The notes beneath the pieces were generated by a model, which ran no database searches, was not told the DNA's origin, and worked only from the letters and a program-made list of their open reading frames with translations. From the NCBI GenBank assembly GCA_900175165.2, contig FWWN02000430.1, positions 1 through 15,036 of the forward strand: a stretch of DNA of 15,036 nt. Reading direction: 5' to 3'. Within the stretch, counting starts at the first letter, position 1. The number at the start of each line of letters is the position of its first letter. This document shows, in pieces, positions 1 to 9,908 of this stretch. The translations under genes and the position numbers were made by a program. The DNA comes from Rhizomucor pusillus (Eukaryota > Mucoromycota > Mucoromycetes > Mucorales > Lichtheimiaceae).

Positions 1-119
1 TGAATAACATTGTTTCATTTACCACCATCTTAAAATTGGCGCCGCAGCATGAAAATTGGACGGGCCAGCACTGCGGGAAGAATTTCGAGGATCTTCTTTT
101 TGAAAGAAAGACTTGGATC
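1..119 (+). promoter_or_regulatory. 5' leader / proximal promoter of dim1
   Basis: This is the upstream flank of the dim1 start codon. An upstream ATG lies at 49-51, out of frame with the dim1 ATG at 120. It opens a reading frame that runs over the main start: it would stop at 124-126 in unspliced RNA, or at a TGA inside exon 3 after splicing. Whether it is transcribed depends on the start site, which cannot be seen here. No clear TATA element was found. Confidence 0.4.
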
Positions 120-1039
120 ATGGTAAGTCAAATGCTAATGGCAACAATAAACGCTGTAATCGCTACTAACTTTCTCCCCTTCATTCCAGTCGGTAAGTGA
201 GACTACACAGCAGTCTTAAACGCTTTGTTCTTGCAATCTCAACAAACTTATGATCTCAGTACTTTCTACCGCACTTGACAAATGGTAAGTAACGTTTTAA
301 ACAAACAACGTGACAATTGTTTGAACTCGTATTGTCTCCCTTTCCTTATATCTGGACTGGAAAGCCAACCATGGAAACTCTTAGGTTGGCAGGTCGACCA
401 AGCAATCTTGTCTGAAGAAGATCGCGTCGTAGTCATCCGGTTTGGACACGATTGGGATCCTGTAGGTTACATGTTTCGATATATAGAATATAAGAAATTC
501 ATGCTGTTTTTTCATTGTCTAGACATGTATGAAGATGGACGAGGTTTTATACAGCATTGCAGAAAAGGTCAAAAACTTTGCAGTTATTTACTTGGTAAGT
601 ACGATCTGGACATACTTTGCGTGCCTATAGGCTAATCACAACAACATCTTTCTTTAAGGTTGATATCACTGAAGTCCCCGATTTCAACAAGGTATGATTA
701 TTGAGTTCTTTTGTGTTAATGGAAGTATTTTTCATACGAATGATCCTTTATGTATAGATGTATGAATTGTATGATCCGTGCACAGTAATGTTCTTCTTCC
801 GCAACAAGCACATCATGGTGGATCTGGGAACTGGTAACAACAACAAGATCAACTGGGCTCTGGACGACAAGCAAGAAATGATTGATCTCATTGAGGTAAA
901 GTTCGAGTGGGAGAGAACAATGCCATTATTCAGAAGGCTCATACAAGCATGAATAATTTAGCTCGTTTATCGCGGTGCAAGAAAAGGACGTGGTTTGGTC
1001 AACTCGCTCAAGGATTACTCGACAAAGTACAAATACTAG
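120..1039 (+). CDS. dim1: U5 snRNP component Dim1 / thioredoxin-like 4A (spliced, 8 exons)
   Basis: Dim1 (Dib1 in yeast, TXNL4A in human) is a small thioredoxin-fold protein of the U5 snRNP and U4/U6.U5 tri-snRNP, needed for pre-mRNA splicing in the nucleus. Exons: 120-122, 190-192, 260-284, 385-461, 523-594, 659-691, 758-895, 962-1039. Together they make 429 nt, or 142 aa plus stop, the same length as the human protein. Recognisable blocks are the N terminus MSYFLPHLTNGW, then VDQAILSEEDRVVVIRFGHD, WDPTCMKMDEVLYSIAEKV, MYELYDPCTVMFFFRNKHI, DLGTGNNNKINW and the basic tail YRGARKGRG...DYSTKYKY. Identification is from strong family identity. The start is fixed by the universal MSY N terminus, which requires exon 1 to be the ATG alone and exon 2 to be the codon TCG. 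Seven introns of 61-100 nt in so short a gene is dense. The gene converges on the RasGEF gene. Confidence 0.95.
190..192 (+). other. 3-nt microexon (single codon TCG, Ser2) of dim1
   Basis: The codon TCG sits between a strong acceptor (branch-like CTAAC at 167-171, pyrimidine tract, CCAG at 186-189) and a strong donor GTAAGT at 193-198. The flanking introns are 123-189 and 193-259, each 67 nt. Including the codon restores the family N terminus M-S-Y and the 142-aa length. Skipping it would give M-Y and 141 aa in the same frame. Seen in sequence; splicing itself is inferred. Confidence 0.75.
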
Positions 1040-1160
1040 ACTTTGGCTGGATCTCTTTTTTTCAATACAAATGTACATGGACTTTTTTTTGTCTGATTTT
1101 GATCATTATTTTTCAAACATAAAAGAAGAAGAGGTAGGGTATCAAATCGGTATTATTTTT
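1040..1160. other. Convergent intergenic region dim1 / RasGEF
   Basis: Only 121 bp separate the TAG of dim1 from the TAA of the oppositely oriented RasGEF gene. The stretch is T-rich and A-rich on both strands, as expected for two facing polyadenylation regions, so the 3' ends of the two transcripts probably overlap. No gene is seen in it. Confidence 0.7.
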
Positions 1161-4100
1161 TTACAGTCGCATCCACAAATCTCGCAGTTTGTTTGTGCTC
1201 GCACTTGACTTGAGTCTTGGCTCAACCAAAGTTGATCTTCGGTACTGTTCCTGAAATATTAACGTGCAGAAAAATGAGTATACGATGGCTGGAAAAAGCA
1301 GGCTTACAATAGCAGTAATATTTACATCTTCACTGAGGATTTCGCTATCGGCAATGAACTTTAACAACTTAGCATCTGGCTGGAAACGGTAAGAAGGTTG
1401 CTGAAACTTCGTCATTGCCAATATACAATCGCCCATCAATCGAAACTTGTCCCAGTGGATTGTTCCATCAGGGCGAAAATCCTTGTTGGCTTCAGCCAAG
1501 GATAATAGATCCTGATTGTGTATGCCCCTGCAGACACGAATTAGTCCCATGCAGATGCAGTTTGCACGGTCAAACTTACAAATAGGGTATTCCGGGGGCT
1601 TCAGACACCTTGAGCGCTAGCCTGTATGAACTAAACGATCTGCATAAAAAAGGGAGGAACAGACAAAAGATGATTAACGGGAGAACAAGGAGGAGACAGA
1701 GATAGATGGGGAGGTAGAAAGAGAGAGGGGGAGAGAGAAATCGCACCGACCTGTCAGAACTCATTAAACGATCCAGGCTTTGGAACTGTTTGTAGATTTT
1801 CTTGTCAGCAATAGCCTCTCTTGCTTGTTTGAGCCTCAAGACAGGTGCACTGTTGAGGCCTGCCAGAACAGCCATGAGCGAATTATAGTTGTTGAGGTTT
1901 CTGAGCTCCTATGTAGTGGAACAAAAGATGTAAGGATCCTAGCATGATAGGAGGAGGAACGTCGCTGCTATTACTAACTTACCACTGCAATGGACACGAA
2001 TTTCTCCAGCAAGGCAGCTCGTTTTTGCAGCTTGGCTTGCGTTACAATCATGGTCGCAACCCAGGCAGAAATAAAGTTGAAATGTGCAACGGATGACGCT
2101 ACCGTGCTGTTGTTGTTGGATTTAACATTTGTTGACCAGATGTTGCGCACAAAATCTCGAGGCTATAAGTGACAATATGTGTGAGCTATATAGATATACC
2201 TTGATCTCTTCTTCCGCGGGAGCTGTACGTTTACCTTTATCCTTTTGAATAGCTCCATTTCAATCCAGGTTAGCTGCTCTGCAAAGGTAGCACTCGAGAT
2301 CTCCATCATGGTTTTGAACACAAAGTTATTGTAATCCTTTTCGGCCTTGGCGCTAACCAAACTGACTGTCGATGTCGATGTGGAAACGAGCGTCGCTACG
2401 GAAGCCCAGCTTGGCGATACAGACATTTCGGGTTTTTCCTTATCTTTTTCTCCCTCTTTTTCTGTGGTGTCTCCACCCTGGTTGTAATCGATGTAGACAC
2501 AGCCACCCCCAAACTCTGTTCTTCGCAGCATTTTCCCTTGGTCACCATCGTCTGCTGTCAGAGGCGTTCGTCGCTGCGCGTTGCTTTCCGTGCGAGACCG
2601 CTGTCGCGTCGATGGCCGGTACGGGAAGCCGCTGAATGATCCGGTGCTCACTGTACGCACCAATGGCCGTTTTGGTGTGGGTGGGGCAGAGTTCCGAGCA
2701 GCCATCGGTGCTGATTGCGGCAATGGCTTTTGCTGTTGCTGTTGCTGTTGCAGCAAGCTATTCACTACGCTGAAACTTGCAGACGCATATCCACTATCCT
2801 TTTTGTTTCTGCTTGGTATACCGATCGCGAATGGATCCGTTGATGGCTTTTTTTCATTGTGCTTATTTTCTTGGTCGTCGTCGTCATCATCGGAATCAGT
2901 CATTCCCCAATCCATATCCGGATCATCCAACGGTGGTTCCCGTATGATCAATGGCGCAAGTACGTCGCACATGGGGCGCAGGCTTTCGCATGCAGAGAGT
3001 CGGTCTAGGAATGTAACAACGATTTTCCGAGTTTTTGAGCTTGTAAAGTCATTCCAATAAAATGATAACCAGGTTACGAATACGCTAAATATCCTGTTAT
3101 CAAGCAGTTGAGCAACGTTCGAGTCAATCATTCCATTCGGCGTCTTACCGTTCTTGGACAGCGGTAGGTTTCGATGCGCCATCTTCCACGCCAGCTTCTT
3201 CGTCTTCAAATCTATAAATACAGCGAATCACAATTTCATTCAGCAATTATTTTACCCTTTATGTAAATAAATAGATAGAGAGATACTAACCTTTCAATCA
3301 AATTCTGTGCAAGCTCGCTTGGCTTCATAAACTTGCGGAAAAATGTGACAAAAACTGTCAGCATATGTTCGTCTTTTTTTTTTCGTACGACAATGAGAAG
3401 GGGGCGGGGCGTCAGTGTGTATATACAAAACGGGGAAAGCGATAAACATAAAAGGACTTACCGGCACGGGTGTTTTCAGATGACAGTAACCTGTCGATTA
3501 TATCATCTGTCGTCAAACCACCGACAGATTCGCTATTAGCAAGGAAGATGTTAGCTTGGAACAAAAGCAATGACTGCTGTACGCACGAACAACTCACCAA
3601 CTGTCTTTAGACCCACGCCGTGCATTCAGATAGTATGATGGCGGCGGTGGCGGGGGCGGAGGTGGTGATTCCGAGAAATTCGCTTTGATCTCCATGTTCG
3701 GTGAGTCCGATGTCGTAGTCGGCGCGTATACGAAACCAGTTACTGGAAACCGATACTCGTTACTTTCAGTTATTGCTGTTATTTGAGATGAAGAAGATCT
3801 CGCAATAGTCGCTGCTGCTGTTGTTTCTTGCCGTTTCGATGCTCTCATTGTTGTTGTCTCCTGAAAGATACATCGACGAACAAGGAGACTGTAAATTTCC
3901 TTCATGGTGCTCGAAAATGCAGATATGTCGTTGCCAATGATGTGAAAGAATTCTACGCTGAAAAAGTCTGCCAGCCTTTTGACCACCGAGGGATCGATTG
4001 TTGTTTGACTGGATGGTTTACTAGTCAAGCCTACAAGGAAAGATGGAATATCTCGGGAAACAAACGTATCTAAATAGAAAGTAGTATAAAAATTTCAGGG

Positions 4101-4934
4101 TCATCATCGTGTTAGTCCCTTCCTTTTCCATTGACATTTTCGGAGTGGAAATGGCCATACTGAGTAAATCCGGTAGACAGTTCATGGAATCTTGATTCGC
4201 TACGTCGTAGCATATCAAAGCACCGTGGATCACGTCGGGAACACTCTATACAGTAAAGGCGATGTGTTGTGTAAACGTCAAACCTTTAAATAGAACATTG
4301 TTTACACTCAGTCGCGATACACCTACGTTTAGAAATCCGCTCAGGTACTCCTCGTCGTCGTCGTCATTGTCGCTGATGCTGCTGTCGTGTTCTTTGGAAA
4401 TGGATATCGGCACCATCTGGATACGGTAGGTCACTCCATCTACGTTGCATAACGCTGGGCCTATATACATGGCTGCCTGTAAGCGAGCGAGCGAACGAGC
4501 GAGCGATAACGTTCTAGTCAACACTTGCATAAATCGTCATCCAGTTTCCTGGCCTGACTCAGTAGTTGAGATTTGCCTATATTCGGTGCGCCTGCCAAAA
4601 CAATGACAAGTTCATTCTGGTTCTCGCCCTGTAATTATTGTACATGGTGTAAGTAAGGTGTGGTCTTGCCGCGAACTGTATATCGCAATCCAAATGGTAT
4701 CAAGAAGAGTAGAAGCATATTTACATTGGTGATAATCGGCGTCGAATCCGGAGTACGCGGTAAGGGCTTTACAACGGGATCAAATGCAGTTGATGACAAG
4801 GATGATGAGTTTGTCGTAGTCCGTGAGAGGTTACTGTTGTGCTTTGTGTCTTCGTGGAATACAAGGCGTTTTGTTGTTACTTGATTGCGGTCGAGTGGTG
4901 AGGTAAATGCAGCGAGTTTCCGGGTGAGCCACAT
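1161..4934 (-). CDS. Ras guanine-nucleotide exchange factor with N-terminal Ras-like (pseudo)GTPase domain (14 exons)
   Basis: A predicted 919-aa activator of Ras-type GTPases by GDP/GTP exchange. Exons (5' to 3' on minus): 4934-4725, 4628-4529, 4472-4327, 4245-4161, 4069-3598, 3532-3462, 3372-3291, 3211-3149, 3093-2235, 2162-1983, 1908-1751, 1621-1580, 1527-1326, 1250-1161; total 2760 nt. Domains: residues about 75-260 resemble a small GTPase, with P-loop GAPNIGKS (83-90) and HGALICYD (159-166), but TSKP stands where NKxD is expected. A polyproline run lies at 316-324. A RasGEF N-terminal (REM) domain spans about 340-455, with FFRKFMKPSELAQNLIERF. An Asp run is at 478-483 and seven Gln at 525-531. 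The catalytic CDC25 domain spans about 672-905, with ATFAEQLTWIEMELFKRIKP, SAWVATMIVTQ, LRNLNNYNSLMAVLAGL and EAPGIPYLG. Intron 2 is GC-AG. The start at 4934 follows a likely 5'-UTR acceptor; a more upstream start was not in frame. An alternative in-frame acceptor would start exon 7 at 3354 and shorten the protein by 6 aa. Confidence 0.88.
4483..4506. repeat. (GCGA)6 tetranucleotide repeat
   Basis: Six tandem 4-bp units, five GCGA and one ACGA, fill almost half of the 56-nt RasGEF intron 2. On the coding strand they read as TCGC repeats just before the acceptor, so they partly serve as its pyrimidine-containing tract. Length variation here would change intron length but not the protein. Confidence 0.85.
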
Positions 4935-5162
4935 GGCTGAAAAAGGAAATTGCAACGATGCCGTGGAAGGGGGAGGATGGAAGAAAAGAAGAAAGAATGA
5001 GAAAAAAGGAAAGGGGAAAATGCTGTTATGTATATACAAAAAGTTATAATGCAGAATCAAAAACAACAAGAAAACAGAAAACAGAAGAGATAAACAAGCT
5101 ACCAATGGTGGAGCGTTAGGAGGAAGACGGCGAGCAGAAGAAAGAAGAAAAGAAAAAGACAA
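4935..5162 (-). promoter_or_regulatory. RasGEF 5' leader with candidate 5'-UTR intron
   Basis: Immediately upstream of the RasGEF ATG the minus strand reads a pyrimidine tract ending in CAG (acceptor at 4938-4937), two bases before the start codon. A donor-like TTG|GTAGCT lies at 5102-5101, giving a candidate 166-nt 5'-UTR intron (5102-4937) that is very pyrimidine-rich. Upstream ATGs at 5168 and 5162 would not join in frame with the RasGEF coding sequence through this intron. Transcript evidence is lacking. Confidence 0.45.
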
Positions 5163-6031
5163 GGATCCATCATCATCTGTTTATTTTATATTATCCTTTT
5201 TCAAAAGGGGTTACCGAAATTCTGTTGTGCGCGATGGAGCTATACAATGCATAAATACACACATGCTAACATCCAACTTTGTTGACGTTAGCTCATCTTC
5301 CTCCTTTACCTTGTCGCATCTCCTATTCTAATCCCTCATCATCCACTTGCTGGTCTATTATTTCATAAACAATAGACTTGCTTGTTGATGTTAGGAGGAA
5401 ACGTAAGTAAACCTTAGGATTAGCACACAATCATCCGGTAGATGGTCTGCATTTCTGTTTGCCGAATTCTCGGTTTGTACACGTTTGTCGGACAAGATCA
5501 AATGGCAAATGTGTGGTGGAAACGGAACGAGGACCCGGATGTGTGCGCAGTCAGTATGCATACGTGAGAGTGTGTGCGTGTTTTTCTTTGGATCCATTCG
5601 TTGCTGGTACCACACGATCGCAGTAAGCAACCCATGCGGTTGTCGAGTGAAAATGATCGACATATCGTGCTATCGGATACACCGGCGCTCTCATCCCCAT
5701 GACTCCAGAGGCCCAGCCCTTTGATCCTGCATGTTTTATGTCTTATCTCTTCATGTTAATGCATACAAAGAGGGATGCGGAGGCGGCGGGGTAACATAAA
5801 GAGGAGATCCATTTTTTACGTTTAGGAAAAATCGCCCTGTACGATCAGTCGCGCAAGTTGAAAAACGACAAGAATATCGGGCAAAGCATGTTCCTGAATC
5901 TGCAAATGCAAATCAGCTTTTTCTTTTTTAAACATAGGAATAAAGGGAAACTATAGAGATGTGGATGATACTAAGCCGGGGGGAAGCGTGTCGTGTGTAT
6001 AGTATTATATTCTAACAGATGCTAACAACTT
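5163..6031. other. Intergenic region with possible small plus-strand coding segments
   Basis: About 870 bp between the RasGEF leader and the Kap123 stop. Most is AT-rich with no recognisable family. Three plus-strand patches look codon-like. Positions 5442-5564 are open from an ATG (MVCISVCRILGLYTFVGQDQ...) and are followed by a GTGAGA donor-like site. Positions 5622-5698, after a CAG, read KQPMRLSSENDRHIVLSDT and soon reach a TGA. Positions 5828-5917, after a TTTAG, read KIALYDQSRKLKNDKNIGQS. They cannot be joined into one convincing frame and none is recognised. They may be a small spliced gene, leader RNA, or chance. Confidence 0.25.
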
Positions 6032-9000
6032 TTACAGGAAACAGCCCAACTCGGTGGACGCCAAGTTGAGGTCAGGCGACTGAGCATTCAATGCTCTCAA
6101 AAGTTCGACAAGTTGCGATCTTGTTTCGTCATTCAACTGATCTTCGTTCGACAGAACGCTGGTGAAAATTGGCAAGAGTTGGGGAACATGACCGAGTACC
6201 TAAATTCATATATACTTTTTGTTAGCCTTGTTCGTCATCGTTTTTCTCGATATACGTACAAATGCATTGTTGGCACGGAAGAGTTGGAATATGCAGTTGA
6301 AGACAGCTTCGTTTTCTGCAAAGTCAGCCTTCAAAGGAAGGGCGTTCAAAAAGACGGGAAGCACTTGGTCCAGAGGCACAGCTTCAGGTCGCGCAAGGAT
6401 CAGACGAGCGACGGCGCCGGTCGCATTGTCGACAGTGTTGGGAATGCTTTGGTTCTGGAAGAGTGGGTGAAGAGCTGTCAGGATGGTAGGGTATTGACTT
6501 CAAAAATTACATGTTAGTTTGCTGTGCTTGGCCCCTCAGTTACAATTGTGAATACTTACGCGCTAAGATCAGCTTGAGTGTTTTGAACAAGGACACCAAG
6601 TGCGAAAGCAGCGTTGCTTCGCACAGTTTCGTCTTCGTCTCCAGTTGCCTTCAAGAACAGCTGCAACAATTGCTCGGTGTGGGGTGTAACTGCAGACTTG
6701 ATGCCAGTGATGCACTCACCAAGGCAGCCAGTTGCCATGGATCGCTCGTTGGCCGACTTTGTGGATTTCTACAAAAAAATCGATGCAAAGTTAGCCTAAA
6801 AAACCATTGATAACAGTAAAGCAGTATTTTTGAATACTTGCATAGTATTTGGAGATAAGAGGCATGAACACGTTGAAGTAGTTCACATAGCCTTCGCCAA
6901 CGGTTTCGCAGAGAGCAGCTACTAAATCTGCTGCTGCAGCGATAAGCAGAGATTCAGATTCGGCTTCTTCATCTTCATCCAAAACTTCTTCGACATCAAA
7001 GACTTCTTGGCAGACAGAACGCTTTTCAAAAATTTCAAGAATGCGGTTGGAAACCTCATCCACATCTAAGTGAGATAATCAGTATACAGTTTTAGAGAAA
7101 GGCTACGCAGTATAGGCAACACTTACGGTCAGCGACGATGCAGGGACCCATGAGCTTCAAAGCCTGGATAAGTTCCTGGCAAATTTGCACAGCAACCATC
7201 TTATCATCTTCATCGCCCCACATGGTCAAGACAGCAGGCATGACCACGACGATCATCTTTTGTACGTTTTCGTGAACAGCGTACTTCAAAGGCAATCCAG
7301 GGACCCAGTCACCAGGATGAGACAAGGAGTAGAAAGTCTTCAAGTAAGCAAAAAGACTGCCAAGAGCGGCCTTGCGAACACCGTCGAACAAATGGCCAGT
7401 GGCCTCAACGAGAGCTTGAACAGACTCTTCGACGTAAGGCAAAAAGTGAGAGCGGGTATTTTCGAACAGCTCTCCGAGAGCATCGGCAGCGAACTCTTTT
7501 TCATCGGCGATAGCAGAGCTAATGTTGAGAGCAGAGAGGTCATCGTCATCCTCGTCGTCGTCTTCAGCTGCCAAGTCGATTTCGGTTTCCAAGTTTGGTT
7601 CATTTCTCTCTTCGGCCTTGCAAGAAGCCAAGATGAAGGGCATGATCGTAGGCAAAAACGACGCAAACTCTTCGCCAAAGACGCCAGCGATAACAGAGAA
7701 GAATGCATAAGAGCATTCGCGCAGACGAGGCGAGTCGAGCTCCAATTGCTCGACAGCAAGGGCCATGAATTCTTGAGTGCAAGGACGGAACATTTCTGCG
7801 CCAACAGCTTCAGCAATTGCGGCAGCGGTGTCAGTGGCAACACCGCGCAAGATGGCGCCATCGCCACCGTTCTTGTCAGACATCAATGCGCGGATACGCG
7901 GCAAAACTTCACCAAAGTAAGGCTGGAATCCTTCGCCAGCTGCGTGGGCAGCGCTGCCAATGGCACCAATAGCGGTAGCCTTGGTTTCGGTGTGGTTGGC
8001 ATTGTCCAAAAGCCAGACGAGTTTCTCCATAAGCATGGGCAAGTACTGAAGGACATCGTTCTCCAAACCGTCGAGGATAGCATCCAGGGCATTGCAAGCA
8101 TGCTTAGTAACCTCAGGGTTGGGATCATTGAGCAAGTTGAAAACGAGAGGCATGATGACTTGATGGTGCTTAGAGATGTCGCTAGGAAGTTCCTCGGCAA
8201 GGCAGCTGAGAGCCATGCAAGCAGCGCGGCGAACAATGATCTCGGGATCTTGCAAACCGCTGCAGACAACAGGCAAAAGTTCTTCCAGTTTGGGAGTAAT
8301 GTATTCGGCGCAGCCTTCGATAATGACAGCAACACCCATCATTGCAGCCTTGCGATGACCAGGGGAGGGGTTCTGCATATAGTTCAAGACGAGAGGCATG
8401 ACAATAGGAACGATTTGCTGAGGAGGCATGTTGGAAGCGAGAGCATTGAGCACTTTGAAGGCCATCTATACAGCAATGTTGTGATATAATGGTTCAGACA
8501 ATTTCGTATTATAAGAGTCATAATCTTGCAACTCACTCTAGAGGGGGATTCATCATCGATATCCTCAGGATCTTCCTCGGTACCGATCGGCATCAAAGCC
8601 TCGACGATAGGTGCAACAAGCTTGAAGCTCTTCAATCGGTTCTGCTTACTGATATGCCAGGTTATACAGCATATCTTTTTTGGTGCTTCGTTACTCATCA
8701 CTTACTAGATGGAGCACCACATGAGGGAAGACAAGGCCATGACACGGAAAGATTCATCCAGTTCACGGCTGGCACCAACAGTGAGCAAGAATTGGACCAA
8801 GTTCGTCAAGTGGTCACTGAGGAATGGAGTGTCCTATCATGAAAACATTGTTAACGAATACTGTATATCCATCTTTGCCTTGATAACTTACGATCATAAA
8901 GAGACCATCAAACACTTCGAAAATTTCGCCAGCATTCTTTTCATCATTGTCCTTCAGGCAGATTTCAAGAACGTTGACCATGGGTGGGATAAGTTCTTTA

Positions 9001-9908
9001 AATGCAGCCTATGTGCAAAACACATTGAATATATCAAGTTGTGCCGAGTTAACGCTGTTGCATACTCACTGTGTTTCGCTTATCCTCAGGGTCAATGTAT
9101 TCCGCCATCTTTCCAAGGACACTACCCGGATGATTAGCTCCCTTCCGTCCGTATTTTTCCTCATCATGGGGTTACTTACAGCACAGTCGTTACGCGGACA
9201 GTCTTGCTTTCCTGGTCGACGATGGTCTTGCGGAAAAGTTCAAACATGGCAGCAATGTGATCCAAGAAGAAATCTGCAATGACCTCAAACAGTGCATAGA
9301 TACAGTAGATGCCGACCTCGCGGTGGTTCACGTTCTGGCTGTTGCTAGCCTCATTCAAAAAGTTTAAGAGCTCGGGCCACTTGTTTTCGGGAACGTCAAT
9401 GCGGGCAATGGCGGATATAACGCGGGCAATCGCGTGACGAACAAGAGCACTTTTAAGAGAAACATATCAACAATTTGGTCCTTTCCATGCTCCTATCTAT
9501 ATATACTTACTGTTCCTCGCCCAAAACTACTTGCAACAACTGTGCACGAATTGCAGAGCGGGTAGCTTCGTCCACCTCGAACCAGAGCTTGGAGATACGC
9601 TTGCGAAGCTCGACAGCCGCGAGTTGGCGAACTTGAAAGTGAGGCGAGGTGCTGATAACCTGGACCATGGCTGGAATGCACGCGGCCGACGAGTAGACCT
9701 GGGCATTCAAGGCCGAAGTAGCCTGTACACTCGGTCAACATTCAAGGTTCACAAAGTACAAGCGATCTATAAGAAACGGTACCTGTCGAACGGTCTCCGA
9801 GTCTTGGGCACCTGCCAACTTTGAAAGCAGATCCTCTACAAGTTTCTTTGGTTCGCATGAGCATCGATACTGATCGAAGCATTAGCTACATAAGCTTACA
9901 GCGTCCAT
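6032..9908 (-). CDS. kap123: Karyopherin beta, Kap123 / importin-4 type (13 exons)
   Basis: A HEAT-repeat nuclear import receptor; the Kap123/importin-4 family carries ribosomal proteins and histones H3/H4 through nuclear pores and is released by Ran-GTP. Exons: 9908-9900, 9845-9783, 9722-9511, 9449-9180, 9121-9070, 9008-8892, 8833-8706, 8648-8537, 8465-7127, 7065-6842, 6768-6560, 6497-6260, 6199-6032; 3141 nt, 1046 aa. This is close to yeast Kap123 (about 1110) and human importin-4 (about 1080). The N-terminal importin signature FQVRQLAAVELRKRISKLW is present. HEAT helices follow throughout, for example DPEIIVRRAACMALSCLAEE. A canonical acidic insert EDDDEDDDD lies at 622-630 and a second acidic segment at about 791-803. 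Exon 1 encodes only M-D-A, and intron 10 (6841-6769) is GC-AG. The terminal exon ends TELGCFL then TAA. The split between importin-4 and the related importin-5/Pse1 is by overall resemblance, not by a search. Confidence 0.9.

Noticed and set aside
2581..3060. Plus-strand 159-codon open frame with a Cys run and a Ser run
   Set aside because: It is antisense to the polyQ and Asp-rich linker of RasGEF exon 9. The Cys and Ser runs are the complements of the Gln and Asp codon repeats.
4635..5162. Minus-strand 175-codon open frame with hydrophobic, membrane-like N terminus
   Set aside because: The hydrophobic part translates a pyrimidine-rich stretch ending in a CAG acceptor before the RasGEF ATG, so it is better read as a 5'-UTR intron. 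The C-terminal part runs through RasGEF intron 1.
7340..7867. Minus-strand 175-codon open frame within kap123
   Set aside because: It is a shifted reading of kap123 exon 9 with a repetitive Leu/Ser composition. The true frame carries the importin motifs.
7185..8489. Long plus-strand open frame of 434 codons
   Set aside because: It is exactly antisense to exon 9 of kap123, a clearly conserved HEAT-repeat exon. Its translation shows no family features, and it arises from the codon composition of the real gene.
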